NCBI GenBank assembly: GCA_014879535.1
Contig: JACSRX010000010.1
Coordinates: 1 to 38,214 of the forward strand
Origin: Chthoniobacterales bacterium
GTDB taxonomy: Bacteria > Verrucomicrobiota > Verrucomicrobiia > Chthoniobacterales > JACTMZ01
Direction of reading: 5' to 3'
Length of the DNA: 38,214 nucleotides
Below, piece after piece: positions 6,214-10,337 of the stretch. Under the pieces are notes generated by a model. The model was not told the DNA's origin and made no database searches. It saw only the letters and a list, made by a program, of their open reading frames with translations. The stretch's first letter is position 1, and every line of letters starts with the position of its first letter. Position numbers and translations under genes: made by a program.

Positions 6214-6305
6214 GGAAGGTGAACCGGACTAGCGTGCCGGGACTCAGTGCTAATGAGATCGAGCTCCTCAGGGGGCTTGGGGAGCATGCCCTCCACCATC
6301 CGCCA
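6214..6305 (+). tRNA. tRNA-Ser (GCT anticodon), long variable arm
   Basis: Acceptor GGAAGGT/ACCATCC with one A-A mismatch, G73 as usual for Ser, CCA encoded. D-stem CCGG/CCGG with loop ACTAGCGTG, anticodon loop GTGCTAA (anticodon 6249-6251) on a four-pair stem, a long variable arm, then a T-arm whose loop AGCATGC belongs to the AGC class. The class II shape shows that long arms are kept for Ser although lost for Leu. Confidence 0.85.
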
Positions 6306-6306
6306 T

Positions 6307-6380
6307 CCCCGCATAGCTCAATAGCAGAGCATCCGGTCGATAACCGGCAGACCGAGGAGCGTTACCTCGTGCGGGGACCA
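6307..6380 (+). tRNA. tRNA-Ile (GAT anticodon)
   Basis: Acceptor CCCCGCA/TGCGGGG, A73, CCA encoded. D-stem GCTC/GAGC with loop AATAGCA, anticodon loop TCGATAA (anticodon 6339-6341) on a CCGG stem, with C at position 33. T-arm CGAGG-AGCGTTA-CCTCG. One base after the Ser gene. An alternative 5-bp stem would leave a 5-base loop, so the anticodon arm is unusual either way. Confidence 0.82.
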
Positions 6381-6393
6381 ATCTTCCGACCTC

Positions 6394-6468
6394 GCCGCGC
6401 AAGCATAGACAGCGATGCAGTCGCTTCGTAAGCGACAGAGCAGGGCGCAAGTCCCTGGCGCGGCTCCA
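6394..6468 (+). tRNA. tRNA-Thr (CGT anticodon)
   Basis: Acceptor GCCGCGC/GCGCGGC, T73, CCA encoded. D-stem GCAT/ATGC with loop AGACAGCG, anticodon arm GTCGC-TTCGTAA-GCGAC (anticodon 6427-6429), T-arm CAGGG-CGCAAGT-CCCTG. The CGC T-loop and T73 are shared with the Thr(GGT) gene, so the two are sister genes. Confidence 0.88.
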
Positions 6469-6475
6469 GTCTTTA

Positions 6476-6548
6476 CCCTGCCTAGCCCAATAGCAGAGGC
6501 ATCGGTCTTAGGAACCGACCAGTGCGGGTGCAACTCCTGCCGCAGGGA
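6476..6548 (+). tRNA. tRNA-Leu (TAG anticodon), short variable loop
   Basis: Acceptor CCCTGCC/CGCAGGG with the innermost pair C-C, A73, no encoded CCA. D-stem GCC/GGC with loop CAATAGCAGA, anticodon arm TCGGT-CTTAGGA-ACCGA (anticodon 6509-6511), variable loop CCAGT, T-arm GCGGG-TGCAACT-CCTGC. Closely related to the Leu(GAG) and Leu(TAA) genes. Confidence 0.87.
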
Positions 6549-6554
6549 CTTTAT

Positions 6555-6647
6555 GCGTGCGAGGCGACTGACAGCTGTGTCGCTCCGGTCTGTAAAACCG
6601 GACCCATGTGGTGAACACCGGAGGTGCAACTCCTCCCGCACGCACCA
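6555..6647 (+). tRNA. tRNA-Tyr (GTA anticodon), long variable arm
   Basis: Acceptor GCGTGCG/CGCACGC, A73, CCA encoded. D-stem GCGA/TCGC with ACAG in the loop, anticodon arm CCGGT-CTGTAAA-ACCGG (anticodon 6592-6594), a long variable arm containing GTG/CAC, T-arm GGAGG-TGCAACT-CCTCC. Class II shape as in normal bacterial Tyr. Confidence 0.9.
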
Positions 6648-6652
6648 CTTTT

Positions 6653-6727
6653 CGCTGGATGGCATAGAGAGATGTGCGCGGGCCTGAAGAGCCCCAGAGG
6701 TTGGTGCGATCCCAACTCCAGCGGCCA
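6653..6727 (+). tRNA. tRNA-Phe (GAA anticodon)
   Basis: Acceptor CGCTGGA/TCCAGCG, G73 instead of the usual bacterial A73, and C1-G72 instead of G1-C72. CCA encoded. D-stem GCAT/ATGT with loop AGAGAG, anticodon loop CTGAAGA (anticodon 6686-6688) on a GGGC/GCCC stem, T-arm GTTGG-TGCGATC-CCAAC. The acceptor end is unlike typical Phe, so charging is less certain than for its neighbours. Confidence 0.82.
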
Positions 6728-6737
6728 TTTGTCATGT

Positions 6738-6812
6738 CCCCGTGTAGCCCAAGGCAGAGGCAGCGGTCTTAAAAACCGCCCAGTGCGGGTGCGAATCCCG
6801 CCGCGGGGACCA
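6738..6812 (+). tRNA. tRNA-Leu (TAA anticodon), short variable loop
   Basis: Acceptor CCCCGTG/CGCGGGG, A73, CCA encoded. D-stem GCC/GGC with loop CAAGGCAGA, anticodon arm GCGGT-CTTAAAA-ACCGC (anticodon 6770-6772), variable loop CCAGT, T-arm GCGGG-TGCGAAT-CCCGC. Its D-loop could be read as GG or AG depending on alignment, the only ambiguous case among the G55 genes. Confidence 0.88.
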
Positions 6813-6820
6813 CATTCAAT

Positions 6821-6894
6821 CCGGCGGTGATGTAACAGGAGCATGGCTGGCCTACACCCAGCTCGCGGGGGTGCAAATCCCTCCCGCCGGACCA
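6821..6894 (+). tRNA. tRNA-Val (TAC anticodon)
   Basis: Acceptor CCGGCGG/CCGCCGG, A73, CCA encoded. D-stem ATGT/GCAT type with loop containing ACAGGA, anticodon arm GCTGG-CCTACAC-CCAGC (anticodon 6853-6855) with C at position 33, T-arm GGGGG-TGCAAAT-CCCTC. The anticodon stem is almost the same as in the Ile(TAT) gene at 7464. Confidence 0.83.
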
Positions 6895-6897
6895 TTC

Positions 6898-6968
6898 GCG
6901 GCATTCGTCTAAGAGCAGGACGCCACGTTGCCGACGTGGAGGAACCGGAGCGTCACCGGTATGCCGCA
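6898..6968 (+). tRNA. tRNA-Gly (GCC anticodon)
   Basis: Acceptor GCGGCAT/ATGCCGC with normal G3-C70, A73, no encoded CCA. D-stem GTC/GAC with loop TAAGAGCAG, anticodon arm CCACG-TTGCCGA-CGTGG (anticodon 6930-6932), T-arm ACCGG-AGCGTCA-CCGGT of the AGC class. It belongs to a different T-loop class from the Gly(TCC) gene. Confidence 0.87.
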
Positions 6969-6973
6969 TTTCT

Positions 6974-7048
6974 GTCGCCGAAGCATAGAAAGCGATGCAC
7001 GCCCCTGGTATGGGCGAGAGCAGGGCGCAAATCCCTGCGGCGGCTCCA
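6974..7048 (+). tRNA. tRNA-Thr (GGT anticodon)
   Basis: Acceptor GTCGCCG/CGGCGGC with T2-G71, T73, CCA encoded. D-stem GCAT/ATGC with loop AGAAAGCG, anticodon arm CGCCC-CTGGTAT-GGGCG (anticodon 7007-7009), T-arm CAGGG-CGCAAAT-CCCTG. Shares the CGC T-loop and T73 with Thr(CGT). Confidence 0.88.
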
Positions 7049-7054
7049 CTTTTC

Positions 7055-7127
7055 GTCCCCGTAGTTCAGCAGACAGAACGCAAGGTTGCGGACCTTGAGG
7101 TCGCAGGTGCGATTCCTGCCGGGGACA
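7055..7127 (+). tRNA. tRNA-Arg (GCG anticodon)
   Basis: Acceptor GTCCCCG/CGGGGAC, A73, no encoded CCA. D-stem GTTC/GAAC with loop AGCAGACA, anticodon arm CAAGG-TTGCGGA-CCTTG (anticodon 7088-7090), T-arm GCAGG-TGCGATT-CCTGC. G34 is unusual for the Arg CGN box, where bacteria normally use A34/inosine. Confidence 0.88.
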
Positions 7128-7131
7128 CTTC

Positions 7132-7205
7132 AGCCGTGTCGTCTAACAGTAGGACTCCGGACTTTGAATCCGGCAATGATGGTGCGAGTCCATCTGCGGC
7201 TGCCA
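7132..7205 (+). tRNA. tRNA-Gln (TTG anticodon)
   Basis: Acceptor AGCCGTG/TGCGGCT, G73 as expected for Gln, CCA encoded. D-stem GTC/GAC with loop TAACAGTAG, anticodon arm CCGGA-CTTTGAA-TCCGG (anticodon 7164-7166), T-arm GATGG-TGCGAGT-CCATC. The T-arm is identical to that of the Asn gene. Confidence 0.9.
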
Positions 7206-7211
7206 CTCTCG

Positions 7212-7301
7212 GGAAGATGAACCGGACAAGCGCGCCGGGCGCGCCTCGAAAGCGCAGCGGGCTGGCAACGGCCTGGGGAGCATGCCCTCCGTCTTCCGCC
7301 A
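7212..7301 (+). tRNA. tRNA-Ser (CGA anticodon), long variable arm
   Basis: Acceptor GGAAGAT/GTCTTCC, G73, CCA encoded. D-stem CCGG/CCGG with loop ACAAGCGCG, anticodon arm GCGC-CTCGAAA-GCGC (anticodon 7247-7249), long variable arm with GGC/GCC, T-loop AGCATGC. Sister of the Ser(GCT) gene. CGA reads only TCG codons, so TCT/TCC/TCA have no matching gene in the array. Confidence 0.87.
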
Positions 7302-7302
7302 C

Positions 7303-7377
7303 ACCAGCGTGGGATAACAGTAGTCCACCCGCCTGTTAAGCGGGACGGTGATGGTGCGAGTCCATCCGCTGGTGCCA
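7303..7377 (+). tRNA. tRNA-Asn (GTT anticodon)
   Basis: Acceptor ACCAGCG/CGCTGGT, G73 as expected for Asn, CCA encoded. D-stem GGA/TCC with loop TAACAGTAG, anticodon arm CCCGC-CTGTTAA-GCGGG (anticodon 7335-7337), T-arm GATGG-TGCGAGT-CCATC. Its D- and T-loops equal those of Gln, suggesting duplication and anticodon divergence within the array. One base after Ser(CGA). Confidence 0.9.
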
Positions 7378-7383
7378 CTTTCC

Positions 7384-7456
7384 GCCGCGAAAGCATGACG
7401 AAGTGATGCGCCCGCCTTGTAAGCGGGAGAACCGGGTGCAACTCCCTGTCGCGGCC
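7384..7456 (+). tRNA. tRNA-Thr (TGT anticodon)
   Basis: Acceptor GCCGCGA/TCGCGGC, C at position 73, no proper CCA (CCCC follows). D-stem GCAT/ATGC with loop GACGAAGTG, anticodon arm CCCGC-CTTGTAA-GCGGG (anticodon 7418-7420), T-arm CCGGG-TGCAACT-CCCTG with one mismatch. Its T-loop is TGC rather than the CGC of the other two Thr genes. Confidence 0.83.
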
Positions 7457-7463
7457 CCCTATC

Positions 7464-7551
7464 CCTCCCGTGGTGTAAAGTAGCACGGCTGGCTTATACC
7501 CAGTGAGCCCTGGATGAGGGCGCGGACCAGGTGCGAGTCCTGGCGGGAGGA
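7464..7551 (+). tRNA. tRNA with TAT anticodon (Ile, AUA) and a long variable arm
   Basis: Acceptor CCTCCCG/CGGGAGG, A73, no encoded CCA. D-stem GTG/CAC with loop TAAAGTAG, anticodon arm GCTGG-CTTATAC-CCAGT (anticodon 7495-7497), T-arm CCAGG-TGCGAGT-CCTGG. Between anticodon and T-arm sits a 5-bp hairpin GCCCT/AGGGC (7507-7521), a class II variable arm not expected for Ile. LeuRS, SerRS or TyrRS might see this arm, so the amino acid is uncertain. Confidence 0.8.
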
Positions 7552-7559
7552 CACCTTCG

Positions 7560-7633
7560 CGCTCCGTATTTCAGCCAAGCAGAACGCCGGTTTCATACGC
7601 CGGATGCCGCAGGTGCGAATCCTGCCGGAGCGA
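7560..7633 (+). tRNA. Second tRNA with CAT anticodon (Met or Ile-CAU)
   Basis: Acceptor CGCTCCG/CGGAGCG, A73, followed by CCC rather than CCA. D-stem TTC/GAA with loop AGCCAAGCA, anticodon arm CCGGT-TTCATAC-GCCGG (anticodon 7594-7596), T-arm GCAGG-TGCGAAT-CCTGC. Unlike the first CAT gene it has the altered elbow. It has no initiator-type anticodon stem. Confidence 0.85.
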
Positions 7634-7642
7634 CCCATTTCG

Positions 7643-7718
7643 ACCCGCGAATGCAAAGAGTCGAGCACCTCGCCTTTCAAGCGAGTCCTAACCGGTGCGA
7701 GTCCGGCCGCGGGGGCCA
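7643..7718 (+). tRNA. tRNA-Glu (TTC anticodon)
   Basis: Acceptor ACCCGCG/CGCGGGG with the first pair A-G mismatched, G73 as expected for Glu, CCA encoded. D-stem TGC/GCA with loop AAAGAGTCGA, anticodon arm CTCGC-CTTTCAA-GCGAG (anticodon 7676-7678), T-arm with four pairs and loop TGCGAGT. Last gene of the array, 49 bases before the HNH start. Confidence 0.87.
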
Positions 7719-7767
7719 ATCCAACGAGCGCGAACCAACGCATGAAGAGCACACGACAGTTTCCAAC

Positions 7768-8352
7768 ATGAAAGACAAACTCACATCACCAAGCGTGCTG
7801 GCGCTCAACGCGAACTGGCAGGCCATCGACGTTTACACGCCGCAGAAGGCATTTTGCATGATGGCCTCCGGCGCGGCGGCCGGCATCGATACCTCGGGCG
7901 GATCCATGGTGCCGGTGCGATGGGACCAATGGATCGTGCTACCGGGCGAGCCCGGCGCGGAAGCGGCCATGACCGCCAAGGGTCCAATCCGCATCCCTCG
8001 CGTGATCATCGCGGTCAACTACAAGCGTCTTCGCATCAAGACCGAAACGCTGACCCACGAGGTGATCGCCCGGCGGCAAGACTTCCGTTGCGCCTACACC
8101 GGCCGTCCCGTGCGGCGGCGAAACTGGTCCCTCGACCACGTCATTCCGAAGAGCCGCGGAGGCTCCTCGTCGTGGGACAACCTCGTGATCGCCGACCGCG
8201 ACGTGAACAGCCGCAAGGGCGACCGCACGCCGGCCGAGGCTGGGCTGCAACTTTTGCACAAACCACGGCCCCCGCGCCGTCTGGTGCCGAGCGACGACAT
8301 CCGGCAACGGTTCGGGGTTCTCTTCCGGGAATGGGAGCCGTTCGTCAAATAG
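7768..8352 (+). CDS. HNH endonuclease-type protein
   Basis: 194 residues. The N-terminal half (VLALNANWQAIDVYTPQKA) matches the usual lead-in of stand-alone HNH proteins. The HNH core lies at residues ~108-160: C108-AYTG, S-L-D-H124-V, the S-R-G-G turn, W-D-N138 and V-N147-S-R-K-G-D-R-T-P. The catalytic His and Asn are present, but three of the four zinc-ligand Cys of common HNH proteins are replaced (T, D, V), so the fold must hold without that zinc knuckle. ATG 7768 is the start consistent with the family N-terminus and with the end of the last tRNA. Its position between a tRNA array and RtcB suggests homing near tRNA genes, genome packaging, or RNA/tRNA cleavage. None of these is proven. 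Confidence 0.85.
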   Translation: MKDKLTSPSVLALNANWQAIDVYTPQKAFCMMASGAAAGIDTSGGSMVPVRWDQWIVLPGEPGAEAAMTAKGPIRIPRVIIAVNYKRLRIKTETLTHEVIARRQDFRCAYTGRPVRRRNWSLDHVIPKSRGGSSSWDNLVIADRDVNSRKGDRTPAEAGLQLLHKPRPPRRLVPSDDIRQRFGVLFREWEPFVK

Positions 8353-8399
8353 CTGGGCCGAAGCTGGCCACCACCAACTGTGAATCACAAACTGACACC

Positions 8400-9785
8400 A
8401 TGAAATCCAAAGACCTTCTGCAACTTGGCGTTCCCTTGGGCGGCCCGATGGGCGAGGCCTTCAAGTTCATCTCCGCTTTCTGCACGCAAGGCGGCTCCAA
8501 GGACCAACTCGAAGCTGAGATTGCCGCAGTCGTCGCCAACCCGGCGGCGTTCACGGATGACCCGCTGCGAGGTCCCCTCGCCTCATCACTGCAACAGCCG
8601 GGCCTTTACAAGCCAGGACGCCAGCCCGCGCCTTGGAAGCAATGGGGCACGGACATCGACGAAACCGCGCTCAAGCAAATCGAAATGGCCAGCCTGTTGC
8701 CCGTGTCCGTGGCGGCGGCTCTCATGCCCGACGCCCATGTCGGCTACGGGCTGCCCATTGGAGGCGTGCTGGCCACGGAGAATGCAGTCATTCCGTATGC
8801 CGTGGGCGTGGACATCGCCTGTCGCATGAAGATGACGGTGCTCGACCTGCCACTGTCGTGGCTCAAGGACCGCCATCACCGCCTCAAGGACGCCATCGAA
8901 ACCGAGACGAAGTTCGGCGTGGGGGCATCGTTCAAGCAACGCCGCCACCACGACGTGATGGACGATGACTGGTCGGCCAGCCCGATCACCGCCCGAAACA
9001 AGGACAAAGCCTGGTCCCAACTCGGCACGAGCGGCAGCGGCAACCACTTCGTTGAGTTCGGCGTGCTCACAGTTTCCGACCCGGCCGCGGGCCTGGCCGT
9101 CGGCAAATACCTCGCATTGCTCTCGCACAGTGGCAGCCGCGGCACGGGTGCCGGCGTGTGCGAGCACTACAGCAAACTTGCCATGAAGCTCCATCCCGAG
9201 CTGCCGAAGGAACTCGCGCGGCTCGCTTGGCTGACACTCGATTCGGAGGAAGGCCGCGAATACTGGGATGCCATGAACCTCATGGGCCGCTATGCAGCAG
9301 CTAACCACGCGCTCATCCATCACCACATCGCTGCCAACCTCGGCGTCGAGGTGATGCTCGACATCGAGAATCACCACAACTTCGCGTGGAAGGAGACCCA
9401 CTTTGGCAAGGAGGTCATCGTTCACCGCAAGGGCGCCACACCCGCGGCGGACGGTACCATCGGCATCATCCCCGGATCGATGGCGTCTCCCGGCTTCATC
9501 GTCCGCGGCAAAGGCCATCCCGACTCACTGGATTCTGCCGCCCACGGTGCCGGCCGATGCATGAGCCGAACCCGCGCAAACGAAACACTTTCGTGGCAGG
9601 ATGCCAACGCACTGCTGCGCGAACGTGGCGTCACTCTCATCTCGGCCGGCCTCGACGAAGTTCCCGCCTGCTACAAAGACATCACAAGCGTCATGGCTGC
9701 CCAAGCCGACCTCGTGGACATCCTCGCCCGCTTCGATCCAAAGCTCGTCAAGATGTGTCCCAGCGGCGAGAGACCCGAAGATTGA
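8400..9785 (+). CDS. rtcB: RtcB RNA ligase
   Basis: 461 residues, the normal length. RtcB joins a 2',3'-cyclic phosphate (or 3'-phosphate) end to a 5'-OH end using GTP and Mn2+, repairing or splicing tRNA. Hallmarks in order: PDAHVGYGLPIGG near residue 111; GVDIAC with Asp138/Cys141; GSGNHF with His216; LLSHSGSRG with His243; D-I-E-N-H-H-N near 325; VHRKGATPA at 341; PGSM at 358; and AHGAGRCMSR with His382, the guanylylated His. All metal and nucleotide ligands appear intact. It lies 47 bases after the HNH gene on the same strand as the array. This strongly suggests repair of cleaved tRNAs, host or element-encoded, after attack by tRNA nucleases. No archease or RtcA neighbour is seen. Confidence 0.95.
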   Translation: MKSKDLLQLGVPLGGPMGEAFKFISAFCTQGGSKDQLEAEIAAVVANPAAFTDDPLRGPLASSLQQPGLYKPGRQPAPWKQWGTDIDETALKQIEMASLLPVSVAAALMPDAHVGYGLPIGGVLATENAVIPYAVGVDIACRMKMTVLDLPLSWLKDRHHRLKDAIETETKFGVGASFKQRRHHDVMDDDWSASPITARNKDKAWSQLGTSGSGNHFVEFGVLTVSDPAAGLAVGKYLALLSHSGSRGTGAGVCEHYSKLAMKLHPELPKELARLAWLTLDSEEGREYWDAMNLMGRYAAANHALIHHHIAANLGVEVMLDIENHHNFAWKETHFGKEVIVHRKGATPAADGTIGIIPGSMASPGFIVRGKGHPDSLDSAAHGAGRCMSRTRANETLSWQDANALLRERGVTLISAGLDEVPACYKDITSVMAAQADLVDILARFDPKLVKMCPSGERPED

Positions 9786-9797
9786 CGCGGGCTATCC

Positions 9798-9878
9798 ATG
9801 CCTCACATCCTCCTCTGGACAGATTTGCGTGAGGGCCTCGTGGAGACCGTGGATTGGTTGGCTATCGACGGTCGTTGA
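9798..9878 (+). CDS. Possible 26-residue peptide
   Basis: A short reading frame between rtcB and the holin-like gene, beginning MPHILLWTDLREG and ending WLAIDGR. It fills most of the 108-base gap, but there is no clear ribosome-binding site and no family evidence. It may be chance. Confidence 0.2.
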   Translation: MPHILLWTDLREGLVETVDWLAIDGR

Positions 9879-9893
9879 CACGCCTCGCAGGGC

Positions 9894-10091
9894 ATGACCT
9901 CCATCCTGCGCATAGCCCTCGGCCCCCTCATCCGCCACTCCCTCACCGTCCTCAGCGGCGTGCTTGTCGCCCGCGGTCTTCCCGCACTCGACGGCGGCAC
10001 CGTGGCCAACCTCTCCGACCTCGCCCTGGCCGGCGTCACCGCGCTCACGGCCGTTGGTTGGTCTATCGGGGAGAAGAAGGCCAGGAAGTGA
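9894..10091 (+). CDS. Small holin-like membrane protein
   Basis: 65 residues with two hydrophobic segments (about residues 6-27 and 40-57), a short polar turn between them and a basic end EKKARK. This is the size and topology of small phage holins or other phage membrane proteins. No catalytic motif. It is the last + strand gene of the element and converges with the excisionase gene. Lysis timing is a reasonable guess, though no endolysin is visible in the window. Confidence 0.5.
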   Translation: MTSILRIALGPLIRHSLTVLSGVLVARGLPALDGGTVANLSDLALAGVTALTAVGWSIGEKKARK

Positions 10092-10102
10092 ACTGCGCCC
10101 GA

Positions 10103-10122
10103 AGGTTGTTGCGCAACAACCT
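10103..10122. repeat. 20-base perfect palindrome between convergent genes
   Basis: AGGTTGTTGC (10103-10112) is followed directly by GCAACAACCT (10113-10122). It sits between the end of the holin-like gene and the excisionase stop. It could act as a two-way terminator hairpin, although neither side has a clear T-run, or as a protein-binding dyad. Confidence 0.6.
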
Positions 10123-10319
10123 CAGCGCACGCGTGAATTCAAGAACCGGTCCAAGTCGGACTGCCTGATGCGGTAGTTGCGCCGGGAGAGCCGGATGTGC
10201 GGCAGCTTTCCGCTGCGGCACCATGCGTAGATCGTGGAGAGCTTCTGATCGAGAATCTGCGCCACTTGCGGGCACTTGAGCAGTTCGCCGGGAGTTGTTG
10301 AGGTGGGTTGTGTTTGCAT
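10122..10319 (-). CDS. Excisionase-type helix-turn-helix DNA-binding protein
   Basis: 65 residues with a MerR/excisionase-like winged HTH (LKCPQVAQILDQKLSTIYAW, then a recognition segment and a basic YRIRQSDLDRFL end). Such proteins direct integrase toward excision and also serve as repressors. It lies 18 bases downstream of the integrase stop on the same strand, so the two are probably co-transcribed, with int first. The start at 10319 gives the expected full HTH. Confidence 0.8.
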   Translation of the reverse strand: MQTQPTSTTPGELLKCPQVAQILDQKLSTIYAWCRSGKLPHIRLSRRNYRIRQSDLDRFLNSRVR

Positions 10320-10337
10320 GACGCCAGTGGCGTCTTG

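Noticed and set aside
5235-7718. A CRISPR-like or tandem repeat array
   Set aside because: The periodic similarity comes from complete tRNA cloverleaves with different anticodons. Repeats and spacers are not uniform.
5011-7752. Many short minus-strand and plus-strand reading frames across the tRNA array, some sharing peptides such as VPAAGFAPAL
   Set aside because: They are translations of repeated T-arm and acceptor sequences. The shared peptides come from the recurring GGTGCGAATCC-type T-arms, not from protein homology.
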